From: Telmatactis stephensoni
Taxonomy: Eukaryota; Cnidaria; Anthozoa; Actiniaria; Isophelliidae
Direction of reading: 5' to 3'
Assembly: GCA_029948255.1 (NCBI GenBank)
Contig: JALIZF010001348.1
Location: 1 to 64,000, forward strand
Length of the DNA: 64,000 nt
Shown: piece by piece, positions 49,614 through 61,815 of the stretch
Numbering within the stretch: the stretch's first letter is position 1
Layout of the letters: each line of letters starts with the position of its first letter
Program-made: the position numbers and the translations under genes
The notes under the pieces: model-generated
Seen by the model: the letters and a program-made list of their open reading frames with translations, nothing else
Told to the model about the DNA's origin: nothing
The model's database searches: none

Positions 49614-49672
49614 GGTGAAGCTTTGTATATATGACAATGCCCATTTGCTTTGACAGCCAGCAGTAGGGGGTT

Positions 49673-49790
49673 CACATTACTCTAGGATCATCCTAGCAGG
49701 TGAATCATCCTACCTGCTATACATTTACTGCATTCTGTTTAATAGGATGATCCTAGTGCAATGTGAATTAACACCCCCTTAGACATGTAG
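49673..49790. mobile_element. palindromic element with TAGGATGATCCTA arms
   Basis: GTTCACATTACTCTAGGATC at the left faces GATCCTAGTGCAATGTGAA at the right; an inner CACCTG/CAGGTAG hairpin sits near the middle. Confidence 0.65.
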
Positions 49791-51152
49791 TGATGCTATT
49801 CTTTTAACATACTTGCTTTACTGGATTGATTTCTGTACACCTTTGGTGAAATCCTAAATACATTAAATAAATTTGTATTTTTTTTTTCTCGTTTGTTTAA
49901 CTTTTATAACTCACAATGGTCGATCTTAAACGTCTGTCGCCGATCATGCGCATTCTCTTATAAGAAAGGAGAATAAACAGCGTAAATAAGTGAGGGAGCG
50001 CAGTAGGACGGGTCAACGAAACTGACAAGTGAAGAACGCGAACATGAGCACGTGATTGATAAATGATATGGAGTAAGTGCGCGCAAGTCCGTGGTGTTTC
50101 ACGTTATCACGTTTTATGCCCGATACTTAATATAAGGCGCGCATACACGGGGAAACTTTTTCTGCAACATTGCGCGCGACAAAATTGCACCGTATGGCCA
50201 TTATTTCTGAATGCTGCGTGAAACATTGCAGGAACTCGATCGAAAGCCTGCAACTCCGTGCACAAGTGAACACACGTAGCAACTTTAATTGCTAAGCGCA
50301 ATGTCGCAGAAAAGGTTTTCCTGTTGTCCGCCGTATATATTTGACTGTGTGAACGTGTGTAACGCTGATGCGAACAGTCTGTTAAACAGTACAGCCATGT
50401 AGTCTCTTATGTGACGAAACTACATGACTGTACGTGTCAGAGCAGGAGACTATGATGTGAGTTATTTTCACTGAAATTTTAAAATAAAATCAAATTTGAA
50501 GGAAAATAGTTTACAAAAAAGTAATATAAAGGCTCAGATACAGTAAGCAGCTGCACTGTGCCTACCCATGCTTCGTCTAGCTTGCGCGCAAATCTTTCAG
50601 AGGCCGCACGGTGATCCCCCTCTTCAATATGATAAAGACCGAGTGATCCCCTGATCCCCCCTTTTGCTTCGACTAAAATCCCCCCGCCCCAATCCTCATG
50701 GATCCCGTCCCCCACTCTGCTTAGCAAAATTAAAGCTTTTCCCATGAAACACATTTACCACTGACCAAGTCGGCTAATGTGTTACTTTTATGTACGTTTC
50801 TGCTCAAATGATTCAAAATCCTGGGGAAAAGGTTCTTTAGCTTTTGCATTTTGGATTTTTCTGGAACAAAGTTTTAATTCCGAGGTTTTGGTGGTCTATT
50901 TTTTGCTAGCAATTTTTGTGAAAATTACACTTCAAATGTAAAATGGAACCTCCGTAAAAACGGACACCAAAGGGCCGCCGAAAGGTGTCCATATGGGTCC
51001 GATATAGAGAGGTATCCATTTACTGTAGAGGATTCATTTATAAATGCGTCCTCCGCTCCCCTCCCCCCTCCCTGACGCCCTGGGTCTCCGAGGACGTTAT
51101 ATAAATGAGGCCTCAGTGATGGTGTTGGTTGGGCTTCCTGTGCTATTAATGC

Positions 51153-54100
51153 ATGAGATTCCTGAATACTAGTTCCTCTCTGAAGCGCGCGAAAAAAGAA
51201 ATCAACATACAACAACCAACAAATTACCAACAACAACCTGGAAGACTTCATAAAAACATGGAGCAAGAAAGTTATTTGATTGTAAATCGACAACTACAGG
51301 ATCTTATTAGAATACAAGAAAGTATGCTGGCTAAATCTAGAGCCATGGTAACTATGAAATTGTCTTTGCTGTAGTGTTGTGCTCGATTGATTCCAGGTCA
51401 ACTCAAAAATAACTCACGAGGTTACAAAACAATGACCCAAAATGTCTCCGAATTTCCACCTACATATGCATGTAAGATCTATATAACGCTTAGTTTAAAC
51501 ACAGGCTGTTTTTCCTTAGTGCAGTTCAAAGAATGAAAATCTGGTCCCTCTTCGTGAATTTGAAAGAGTATCAAGAGAACTTGAGGTAAAAAAAGTTATT
51601 TAAGCTTTAATACAGTAAAAACCTGCATAACAAATCCGTGATTTTCTGTGACAGGCTGAAATGGTTTTATATAAAATGTATGGCTGGTTCTTTTTGGGTG
51701 CTTAATTGCTCAGTTTTCAGCCTGGAGGTTCTTAATCCTCAGTTTCTTTTATGCAGGTTTTACTGTATAAATTATAAATTAAAATAATCTAACTCTTTTT
51801 GTTTATATCAAAAATTGACAGTACCAAATGCAAGTTTTCTCAAGAGGTTTTAGACCAGGAAGCCCTACCAATGTGTTCAAAGAATAAGCAAATTTTCTTA
51901 ATGAAGAAATAAAATAAGATTGTTTTTCTTTTGGTAATTCTAACAGCAAGCAATTTTTCTCAATATCACCCTCCCCTCACATCAATGTTGTTGAACCACT
52001 GAAATCAGTTTTTGTGAATTTACAACCCTCTAAGAATGATCCTGTGAATGGAGAAAGGGGGTTGATAAAGTTTTGCTAAAAAAATCTACTCGGTGGGAGT
52101 ATAATGTTTTCCTATGTCTCAAGTAGTTTTGTCCAAGATTGTATCACTTTCAACTCATTAGTACCTAATCCTTGTTTAGGTGTAAGACTCTCATTTACTC
52201 CATGTGTCTGCATGCAGCAAAATGCCAACTGTCGACTAAGCTGGAAAAATAATATTTAACACACACTGATTTTAATAGCTTCACAGGCTCAACATTTTTC
52301 CAATTCAGCCCCATTTGGAATAGGATTCTTTGTACAAAATGGACATTCTTTCAAGTCTTCTTACTAATTAAAACATTTCAAAAACAAGCAGTTTTACCAT
52401 GAATGTAAAACAGAGTCTGTATTATTCTGTGAGTTTATCATTTTCAATTTCGTTATAAAAAGTTTCAAAATTTCTATTGTAATAGTGTAGGTTGTACCAT
52501 GATGGTGTCTTTTTCCTAGGCATTTGAAAGAATTGTCTATGCTCCCATTTTGGGTTCCCTTTTAACTCAGTGTTAGCCTCCATTGAGTTAGTGACAGCCA
52601 TGAAAAGGTAAAGAGTACAATCACATAAATGAACAAAATGTATACTTGGAAATTCCACAGATTTTTTATTAACCTGTTGAGAACAGTGTTTACATGTGGA
52701 ATCAAGGCTAACACTTAGTACCAATTAACTCAAAACTGGATCACTACTAGCAGAAATGAAATTATAAAGTAGAGATCAAGTCATATAGTTTATTAGTAAG
52801 AGTAATATTTAGCAAATTAATACAAAGCTGCCAACATCAAACCAGAATGTGAGATGGCAAATAATTTATTATTACATTCAGGCTTCATTGCATGCCTAGA
52901 ATGACAATGCCACAACTCCAAAGATGCCATTTTCCTTGTTTTTACATCCTCTTCTTGGCATCAGTGACCATCATCAATTAAGAGTTCATCAGCTGCATGT
53001 ACAGTTATATTATTCTTTCTCAATGTAGTGTTTGCTTAACCACTCTATTATGTACTAAGTGTTAACTGAAGGTCGTGCCTTATTACAGGATGAGAAGCTT
53101 GAACACATCAAAACAAAAGCTAAACTTGCAAGTGAAAGTGAAAAGCTGGAATTTGCTCTTGGAGAAATTGATATTCTGAACAAACAACTACAGAGAGAAA
53201 AAACATCATTTGAAAAAGCGTATGTATATAATTATATACATTATACAAGATTTACAATTAATAGAACAGATTTCGTGTGAGTGTGGGACGGACCCTGCCA
53301 TGCTGATGTCTACTGAAAACATTCAAGATTCCTATGCCATAATTGTGCCATAACAGGGCAGTGCTGTTTTCATATAGTCACATGAAATCTGCTAGAATTG
53401 GTTCTGTGATGGCATCATCTTTGCCTTGCTGTCTTGAAGATTACTGTACATCATTGTAGTCAGTATCTGAGTGTATTCTTGTTGGTTGAGAACTTTAAGA
53501 TAGTTCTAACCGTTAGTGCATGCCAGTGATATCTTTCAGAACTTTGTTGTTCGGGTTATCTGCAAAAGCCTGCTTACAGTAGTTGTTAACTTTTGTAGTA
53601 AGATTAATTGCTACAGTGCTGTCATTATCATTCAGAAATCAGTTGTGAACTTTTCTAAAAAAATATTTTTATCTTATAATCCACACAGTCAGACAATGTA
53701 TACTAAAACAATTATTGAATTCTGGTGTCATGACCGCACATGTATGCATATCCAAGTGAAAAGTCACTTGTAAAGTTCTTAGCTATGGTAAGAACAAAAG
53801 CTAGACTGTTTTGCTTTCAAACAAACAACTTGTACAGGCTGTCAAAAGTGAAATAATTTTCTTCTTTTTGAACTTTAAAGCTTTGATGATATCAATCAGG
53901 AATTATCAATGTCTCAAATGACAAAATTATGAATAATTATGTCATCAGTTGTCATAAAACCTCATCCAATAACATTACTGTTTATTGATCAACTGTAGTA
54001 TTGACAGGATATCACAGTTAGATTTTCTCCTGCAAAAGATAGATAGATAAACCTATCTAGAGCTAATTGGGGATATTACATTATTATTATTACATTTACA

Positions 54101-55182
54101 GCTGATTATCAATACCTGGTTTTGTTTTTTTAAGCTTTAATTTATTGCAATGCATTGCGGCATGTTGGTTTAATTCTTTAAGATCATTATGTTTTACTTT
54201 CTTGATCAACTTTCTTTGATTAATCCTCTATAACTAAACCTAAGACTTAATTAACTTACTCATCATAAAACCATAAATTTTACCTTAAAAATTTATAACA
54301 TGAACCATAATGTAAAAGATAGCTTATCAGTGGAGTCTGAATTGTTTATTTAAGGTGTTCTTTCTATTTTGTATAGGTTTGGAAACTTAAAGCATATTGC
54401 CACTGAGGAATCCCAAGCTAAAGCACAATTTATGAACAAATGTGGAGGTAGCATATTTTAATAGCTGTCTAACATAATTAGAAGAAATTATGTCTGTGGG
54501 TGGAAAATAGTCAATGCAAGACTATTACAAGACAGTGATTCCTTGTAAGCCAAAGATTTCATTAGTTTACAGTAATTTAAAAGAAAAACAAAACAAAACA
54601 AAACAAAAAGGAAACTAAAGGAATGGAAAGAAATGAGAGGAAAAAAGAAAGAAAAAACCCTCTTTCAATACTTTGCAGATCCTGTGAAATTCCACCAAAA
54701 TGTTGCAACAACTGCATGCTGAGTTTTAGGGGGACCACTTACAGCACCCTTTAATTAACTATTTTACCAAAATTTAGTTTGCCTCTTGAATACAGCATCT
54801 GTACTGTTTTTTAGTGGAATTCAGGGAATTCTATTTTACCAACAAGAGATAGTGGGAACCATGGCTGGTCTTTTATATACATACTCTACAGTACAGTCCA
54901 GAATCCAATGACTCATTTTGAAACCAAAGAAAATGACCCCATGAATTCTTATTTTTTAATGCAGAAATGGAAGTCATTTGCAGTAAACAAGATGACATTT
55001 TAAATTCCAAAGATGCTAAAATCAAAGACCTTAAAACTCGACTTGCAAAGCAGAAACAAAACCACAAGCAACAGTTATCAGAGTTGGAAATTCAAAGACA
55101 GCAAGAAAGATATATAGTGATGAACACACAAATACCCAAAGACAGTCTTGTGAAGAGACAAAAAAGAGTTACATTTAGATGA
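51153..55182 (+). CDS. SPATA24: SPATA24 orthologue (five coding exons)
   Basis: Exons: 51153-51353 (ends AGAGCCATG before GTAACT), 51520-51585, 53089-53219, 54377-54447, 54965-55182. Phases join cleanly. The product is a small coiled-coil protein. Diagnostic blocks shared with vertebrate SPATA24: SEKLEFALGEIDILNKQL followed by FEKA, then a KCGEME...KQDDILNSKDAKIKDL segment and IQRQQERY. In mammals SPATA24 is reported as a testis-enriched nuclear protein that can bind DNA and TBP-family factors; whether this holds here is unknown. The start is uncertain: the ATG at 51153 adds a basic 35-residue leader, while the ATG at 51258 (MEQESYL) gives a length closer to the vertebrate protein. The end KRQKRVTFR is basic. 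Introns contain a MITE (53263-53394) and AT-rich sequence. Homology call is from recognised sequence blocks and is fairly sure. Confidence 0.85.
53263..53394. mobile_element. MITE family B, copy 5 (SPATA24 intron)
   Basis: AGAACAGATTTCGTGTGAGT at the left and CATGAAATCTGCTAG at the right. The interior keeps CCATAATTGTGCCAT. Confidence 0.6.
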
Positions 55183-55276
55183 TGAGCCATTTATGATTAA
55201 TGAAATGTCAATACTGAAGGTTATATTTCACTGGTGCATTTATTTATAAAAATTGTACAACATTTTCAAATGGAAT

Positions 55277-55621
55277 GAGCTTTTATCATGTAATTCCAAA
55301 AGTCACAGTACATAGATATAATCACCATAGCTGGAAAGAGCACATCAAAATTAATAAAACTGTGAAGTTTGAATGAAGTAACTTTCAAATTCACGAAGAT
55401 ATGAATTTTCAAAAATCGAAATTTTGTATGAAAACATTCGCTGGTAGGCAAGAGATGCTAAAGGTTTTCTTACAAATTCACACTTTTCAAAAATTCATAT
55501 TCTCGCAAGTTTTGGATTTAATTCCTTCAAACTTCACTGTCTTGCTAATTTTAACATGCTCTTTCCAGCTATGGTAATTCTTTTTCTGTTTTACGAATTT
55601 AAAAATATCTGATAAAAGCTC
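55277..55621. mobile_element. palindromic MITE family C, copy 3
   Basis: GAGCTTTTATCATG to TGATAAAAGCTC, flanked by AT on each side, 54 kb from copies 1 and 2 and outside the tandem duplication. This is an independent insertion just downstream of the SPATA24 stop. The open frame across it resembles those in copies 1 and 2 because the DNA is the same. Confidence 0.8.
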
Positions 55622-58010
55622 ATTCACATAGATTTCAAATAATGCTTTTACTATATAATATAAACATGGATTCTGTAGAATCTGAAATTTCTCTGCAATG
55701 TTGCAAAAAGCAAACATTAAGGTTGTTCTTGCTACATTTTGTACACTGAAAAGTCCCCAAGTAATATACCAAAGTTTGACCTAAGCTAGGAATGTTCCTG
55801 TGTTAGTGTAATACTATACATTCTGATAGTTTTCTGTCTGTATGGAGTGTGTACTAAATATAATACAACTATTAAATTTATTTGTCTGTAAATGCAATAC
55901 TGAGCCTGTATGGCTGACTCTGACAGGAGAGGGTAGGGGAAAGGAGGAGAGGAGTGGTGAGGAAATGAAGGTAGAAACTCTCTCTCTTCTTTCCCATCAC
56001 ATTCCCCATCCCTTTCCCTCTCCCATTCCTTTCCCTTCCTTCCCAAACGAACCATGCAGGCTGGTAAATGCAACCATGTGTACAATGCACTGTTGTCATT
56101 ACGTATACAGCATTTGATGTAAGACAACAGTATTCCTCTAAGGTGTGTGATAATAGAGTGGTTTTCATAAAACCCCAAATAAATACTAGTAGTTAATGTG
56201 TAATAGTCAAATTATGAGCTAAGACTATAATAAAGACAAAAACTGACACCACAAAAATAATAATAACAAAAGTACATATCACACCGCTACGCGGCTCGAA
56301 AAATATATTGTAAAAAATGGAAAAACAAGGAAAGCCTCTGCCGCACTAGGGTACATTTATCCAAGTTTTTTACTGCTAATATTTGGGATTGCTTTTGAAC
56401 AATGCTTTCATTTGATTCTCCGCGGATAACTGCGAGTAGTTTGTTCGACCCCTCCCTTGCTTTAATGTTTTTTCCCAAGGTTCTCCCGTTTTCTGATTGT
56501 TTAGAATGTTTTGTATACTTCATGAGTGTTTGATCATTTTTATAAATGTTCTTTATTTTAAAGGAGCTGTGATTAAGTTCTCAACCAAAAGTCATGGGAG
56601 AGATCGATTCCCGATGTCAAGAGCTCGTACTCGTAGCCGGATCTCAAGTTCGCTAATAGCGAGTGAGTATAACAGAACAAATCGTTTTAATATGAAAACC
56701 TGAAAAAAGAAGAATCACACAGTGGTGATTGGGAAAGGTTTCGTGGTTTCGGAACGCAGGCTAGCTCTGCTAAGCTCTTCTTTCTGAATGAAACGACGTG
56801 ATTTCATTGGTCGATAACGCGGGGATTCCCCTAATGGTGGTCAGCGGCTCACATAAACAAAGCAAATTCAAGATTATTACTAGCAAATTTTTATGTTGCA
56901 AGACTTCTGATTACTTCTACATCAGTAAAAAAGTTAAATACAGTTCGTAACACATACAGTTATAAAAACAAATGTAGCTGAATATATAATTAGCATTTAC
57001 AATTTCAAAATGAAGCTCCAAGCATGCAGTGACATTTTTGCTGTACTACAGATTCAAATAAGTCTTTTAGACTATAGTCTTGCATAGTGGCATCTTGTGG
57101 TTATCATTTCTATACAATCTGCGCGCATGAAATGTGATTGGCCGTTTCTTTGGTATGTGCTAGTCTAGTAGAATAAAAGTCTTGAGTAGCTGGTTCTTGT
57201 TCGGATAAGCATTCTTCTACAAGCTGCATGTGATGTGATTGGCTTTTTCTTTTTTAGGGGTTAGTCTAATAGAATATATAAAATAAAGTCTTGAGTGGTT
57301 CTTGTGCTTAATGAGTATTCTTCTACAAGCTTCATCAAATGTTATCTTTGTTTAGCAGCTACAGAAAAACAAAGTATACAGTATTAGTTACCAACAGTGT
57401 CAAGTTGCGTGACAAATGCGTGACAAGATCGATGCAGCATTTTAGAGGTGATGTTTACACGGTCGATTCGCAACATCGCGCAACACTTGGTCAAATTGAT
57501 AATTTTGCGTAAAAAGTTATTGAAATTCACATCAAACATTTGTAACTTGTTCATTAAGCAAAAATATTGCTAAAAATAGTTACGTTTTGTATTTTCAACA
57601 GCATAGTCTAAACTTTACGGCCAAGGATCCTTGTTTACGGCTAACATTTGCTGACTCGGTAGTGAATCGAGATTAATATCGAGGGGTTGGCGGCGCAGAT
57701 CGAGCCTTCTTTTACGTGCGGATTCACGGATAATGATATTTTTAAGAACAGATTTTCGGATTCATTCACAATGGTCAAAATCGCGGATTTGAAGAAATGA
57801 TCCTATGAAAACTATAATTTATATGGCCATGCTACCTACGGACATGTGTAACGTACTTTTCGTCGGAGAAATCGTTTTCTTTAACAATATTCCATTGCAG
57901 AACAAACTTTATATCAAAGCATGGCATGTAAATGCATAAATAAGCATTTGTTGTAACATTCTTTTACAAATATAGTAGTTTTCAAGTGCTTTTATTACAG
58001 AAATCACACG
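55622..58010. other. no supported gene
   Basis: A purine-rich then pyrimidine-rich imperfect inverted stretch (about 55925-56045: GGGAAAGGAGAGG against CCTTTCCCTCTCCC), AT-rich DNA, and a possible exon at 56564-56703 (AG acceptor, Ser/Arg-rich frame SRARTRSRISSS) that cannot be tied to a gene. 57410-57500 resembles other GTTTACACGG/GCAACATCGCGCAAC repeats. Confidence 0.35.
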
Positions 58011-58019
58011 GATTTTAAT

Positions 58020-59240
58020 GGGTGTTACTAAAACGAGTAACGGAGTAACGAGTAACGAGTAAACCGAGTAACCAGAAAACGAGTAACGTGAAAATTTTTA
58101 CACATTGAAAAATCAAAAACCCAAAAATTCTAATATAAAAGGCAGTCAGTAAAAATCGCAGTGGCTATTCGTACTGCAGTCCAAACTTTTGGGAGATTTT
58201 CTCCGTAATTTTGTATTCTTTTCAAACCTAAACAAGATATATTTGTTTAGGCACGTTAGGTGATTCATGCCCTCAGCGGAATTCAGCGGAATTTGACCGA
58301 ATTTCACGATTGCTATTATATACATAATGCCGAGTATTTCTTACGAATTTTTTAGCATGTTGCACAGGGAAATAAATTATGTAGATCCATTGGTTGGAAG
58401 TATATCGGGGACTATTAATGTCATTAATTCGCGATGGATTCAGGTGAAAATTTAAGAAGTTTCTACTCCCGTACGAATATTTGCGATGGTCATTTGTACG
58501 GGATCGGAGTCTTACATCTTTAGGCGAAAATTGAACAAAAGTCTCGACTCCAGTATGAATAATTTGCAGTCGTTATTCGTACGGGAGTCGAAACTTTTGG
58601 CAATTTTTTCATTCTTGGAATTTGAAGGAAGCGACTTTGTAATGTATAAACCGATTGGTTTTCATTATACTAATAGCGGGTGCTGGAATCTAACGAACGA
58701 AGAAACCATATCTACATGTTATGTTACGCCGTTCGTGAGAAATTCTCCATTATTTATAGAGTACAGTAGCAACACGTGAAATTTTAGTTTTACATTCTGC
58801 TGAATGCCTTGCGTGACTTTTCTTGGCGTGACACTTTTCTGCACGAAAAAAATTAAGTTTCCCGAAGTACGTTGTTCGCATCTTAGTCGGTACAGACTGG
58901 TCTCGTCAAAGAAGACTAAAGTAAAATCATACCGCTAACATGAATCGCCTTACGTGCCTAAACAAAGATATCGTGTTTTTAAACTTAAAAGTTTGAAGAG
59001 ATACTGAGACTGAACTGATTACCGAGAAAATCTACGAAAAGTTTGGAATCGCCGTACAGGTGACGTACGAACAGCCAATTAATGCGATTTAGTTAATGTT
59101 TTCCGTTTTATTCACTGCCTTATATATAAGAATTTTTAGGTTTTTGATTTTTCAATGTGTAAAAATTTTCATGTTACTCGTTTTCTGGTTACTCGGTTTA
59201 CTCGTTACTCGTTACTCCGTTACTCGTTTTAGTAACACCC
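58020..59240. mobile_element. 1.22-kb Mutator-like element with 9-bp target-site duplication
   Basis: Inverted arms of about 130 bp start GGGTGTTACTAAAACGAGTA and contain tandem ACGAGTAACG units; the right arm ends GTTTTAGTAACACCC. GATTTTAAT lies directly outside both ends (58011-58019 and 59241-59249). A 9-bp duplication with long TIRs fits Mutator-like elements. The interior repeats GTACGGGAGTCGAAACTTTT-like motifs in the same direction; no transposase. Confidence 0.85.
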
Positions 59241-59601
59241 GATTTTAATCAATGTAATGTCCCAAGCGGATTTGGGGTTTCAAACGATGTTTCTTGCGGA
59301 TTTGCGGATTTTGGCAACCCCCATGTCCCCCTCAACATCCGTACTGGGGAAGAATTGTGTTGCGCTTCTGTACTTCTAATCCATACGGCGTATTTTTCGT
59401 GGACTAACTGCTGCCGTACATAACTGTAAAGCTAAACTACGGGAATATTTATTTGGTTCGGCAATACAAAAGTCAGTTGACAACATTTACGGCCGTGTAA
59501 ATCAGTTGCCGTTCCTTTTCGTATTTTTGCTATAGGTAATTCTTAGTACCACCGGTATGAATCGGACCTATCGTTGCTTGCAAGAGTTAATCAAATAACA
59601 A

Positions 59602-59832
59602 CTAACTAAAGCTTAACCAAAAAACAAAAAAAAGAATTATAGGAAAATAAGATTTCAAAACTAACCTACAAGTGTCACAATTGCACTCTTCAGGCTCGGT
59701 GTTTTCTGAAGGGACCTTTGCTTCTCTCAGTTCTCTAAGCTTTTCGCAGATGAGAAATAGTATGATTGCCAGAGAAACTACAGGCATGATTGCTGGTTTG
59801 TCTGTTTTATAGTGCAACTGCTCCAGTCCCAC
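59602..59832 (-). CDS. possible first exon of a small secreted or membrane protein
   Basis: On the minus strand MPVVSLAIILFLICEKLREL resembles a signal peptide, followed by an acidic stretch and CNCDTC, then a potential donor (TGTAG before GTTAGT). The following exon would have to lie beyond the 58020-59240 transposon and none is recognised. Weak; may be chance. Confidence 0.15.
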   Translation of the reverse strand: MGLEQLHYKTDKPAIMPVVSLAIILFLICEKLRELREAKVPSENTEPEECNCDTCRLVLKSYFPIILFFVFWLSFS

Positions 59833-60032
59833 AAAAACTTGCTGTAATGTTTTCGATTATCATCACGAATGAGTTCCAACCTTTGACTTCGCTGTTTATA
59901 TTTGATGTGACGTATTCAAGGCTAAAAGCGCTCTGATTGGCCGAATCGACTGTCGGAGTTTTCCTGCATTGCGTGGGTGTAAATATAGTCCAGAACTGGA
60001 CCCACTTTATCTTCGCGCGCGCGGCCAAGTTC

Positions 60033-60422
60033 ACGCTGTCGGCCGCCATTTTGAAAGAGGGCAAACTTTTTGGAGAGGGACTGGCACTAGCAATTTTATT
60101 TAGGTTTTACCATCGAGTGCGAAAAAATCGGTGCTTGAAAAATTGATTGTTTTGGCCAACTGCTTGCTTTGATTACCTCTTCATCGATCAAAACATGCGA
60201 CTAAGGATATTTTCTACATACTGTAGAAGCCTTATAGAATCTGGATTGGATTTTCTTGTATTTTGGGAGCTCTAATTTATCACTTCAAAACCTTGTGTTC
60301 GAAGCATTCGGTTCGAGATGTTCGTAACCTGGTAACCGTCATTGTAAGTAAACAAATAAAATTATATTCCCGCTATTTTTTGAATTTTTGTTGTTGTTTT
60401 AATGTTACCTTTTACGTGAAAT
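60033..60422 (+). repeat. left inverted arm of the THAP/DDE element
   Basis: Begins ACGCTGTCGGCCGCCATTTT, ends 22 bases before the transposase start codon. Only about one mismatch was noticed against the right arm (CATCGAGTG against CATTGAGTG). It includes ATTGTAAGTAA, a possible splice donor in a 5' leader. Confidence 0.9.
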
Positions 60423-60444
60423 AATTATTCAAAAGAAACATGTA

Positions 60445-61815
60445 ATGCCTCATCACCGTTGTTGCGTAGCTGGTTGTACGAACGATAGCAGATACCCACA
60501 GAAGATCATAAAAAGAAGTCATGTGGAGGGAGACTTGAAATATCATTTATTTCCAAAAGACGAAAAAGCAAGAAGAGTGTGGGAAAAGCAAGTGGGAAAA
60601 GGTCTAGTAGGATTCCAGGCATCGAACTTTAAAGTGGTGTGTTCAAATCATTTTGAGTACGGAAAACCTACACATGCCAATCCTTTCCCAACCTTGTTTC
60701 TGGTCCAAAGAGATTTTGAAAATCCATCCCCCAAAAGGAGGAAATCTCGTTCAACTATCTTTGCAGTGTCCAAGATTTCAGATAATAATGATAATAATAA
60801 TAATGCTGATAGCACTGAGAATGAATTGCAAACAACTGATGAAATTATTTCTGTTATGCCTAGCCTTGTGTTTGCACACATAACTCGTGAAGCAGATGTT
60901 AGAAAATTTACTGGATTCTTTTCACCTGACTCTTTCAAAATGATTTTTAATCATTTAATGAAAACAGCAAAAAATATGAAATATTGGAAAGGGGGAATTC
61001 AAACCTCAAAGGAAAAGAAATGCACAGTACAATATAATGAATTACCATCTGCAAAAAATGGAAATCACAGAAAGTTAACATTAGAACAAGAATTCTTATT
61101 GGTAATGATGAGGTTACGCTTAGGTCTTTTAAATGATGATCTTGCATTTAGATTTCAAATTTCATCTGGTTTGTGCAGCATGATAACTTTTACTTGGATT
61201 CGTTTGATGGCACTGGAATTGAAGTCATTGATCATTTGGCCTGAGAGAGAAGAAATTCAGAGAAATTTACCTGATGGTTTTAGGAAATATTACAGAAATT
61301 GTCGATGCATAATTGATTGTACAGAGTTTTTCATAGGGACACCATCAAGCTTACTTGTTGCTGCCAAATGCTGGAGCAACTATAAGCACCATTACACAGC
61401 AAAGGTACTTATAGGTATAACCCCTAATGGAGCTATATCATTTGTGTCTGATACATATGGTGGGAGGGCAAGTGATGTATTTATTGTCAAAGACAGTCTT
61501 TTTGTGAACAAATTGCAGCCAGGAGACCAAATAATGGCAGACAGAGGGTTTAAGATCAAAGAGCTACTGCAATTTTACCAGTGTAAACTTGTCATTCCTC
61601 CTTCAAAACAAGCTGATCTGCAGATGTCTAAGAGTGAGGTGAAGTCAACATCAAGAATTGCAAATCTTAGAATATATGTTGAAAATGCAATCAGGAGAAT
61701 CAAAGAGTACCATATTCTGTCTAATGAGATTCCTATTTCCTTGTTACCACTTCTAGATGACATTGTTGTCATCTGTTGTGCACTGTCAAATTTAAGAGAT
61801 CCTTTATGTGTATGA
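60445..61815 (+). CDS. THAP-domain DDE transposase, intact
   Basis: 456 residues. Residues 1-90 form a THAP zinc finger: C7-x3-C11 and C66-x2-H69, with W46, the HF pair at 69-70 and Pro82 as expected; THAP domains bind the transposon ends. A charged low-complexity linker (100-135) follows. Residues 211-252 (LTLEQEFLLVMMRLRLGLL...) match the helix-turn-helix that precedes DDE_Tnp_4. The catalytic core shows D291 (IIDCTEF), D366 (MADRGF) and E413 (YVENAIRRIK), i.e. a complete DDE triad. No stops or frameshifts, and the flanking arms are almost identical, so this copy is young and could be active. It lies convergent with the YqaJ remnant. Confidence 0.9.
   Translation: MPHHRCCVAGCTNDSRYPQKIIKRSHVEGDLKYHLFPKDEKARRVWEKQVGKGLVGFQASNFKVVCSNHFEYGKPTHANPFPTLFLVQRDFENPSPKRRKSRSTIFAVSKISDNNDNNNNADSTENELQTTDEIISVMPSLVFAHITREADVRKFTGFFSPDSFKMIFNHLMKTAKNMKYWKGGIQTSKEKKCTVQYNELPSAKNGNHRKLTLEQEFLLVMMRLRLGLLNDDLAFRFQISSGLCSMITFTWIRLMALELKSLIIWPEREEIQRNLPDGFRKYYRNCRCIIDCTEFFIGTPSSLLVAAKCWSNYKHHYTAKVLIGITPNGAISFVSDTYGGRASDVFIVKDSLFVNKLQPGDQIMADRGFKIKELLQFYQCKLVIPPSKQADLQMSKSEVKSTSRIANLRIYVENAIRRIKEYHILSNEIPISLLPLLDDIVVICCALSNLRDPLCV

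Larger units (their letters stand above)
48446..51152. other. 3' UTR/intergenic with several MITEs
   Basis: Holds fold-backs at 48778-48937, 49475-49613 and 49673-49790, then a CpG-richer stretch (49920-50330) with an imperfect inverted repeat (CGGGGAAACTTTTTCTGCAA against GCAGAAAAGGTTTTCCTG) and a GAACCTCCGTAAAAACGGAC motif at 50945. 51045-51105 shares GACGCCCTGGGTCTCCGAGG with 13524-13545 in the other orientation. No gene seen. Confidence 0.4.

Noticed and set aside
56497..56703. Ser/Arg-rich frame as a sixth SPATA24 exon
   Set aside because: The fifth exon already ends in a stop and carries the full conserved region; no evidence links the two.
59803..59815. TATAAA-like motif on the minus strand as a core promoter
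   Set aside because: It lies only about 20 bases before the next ATG, too close for a standard TATA-start distance; probably chance.
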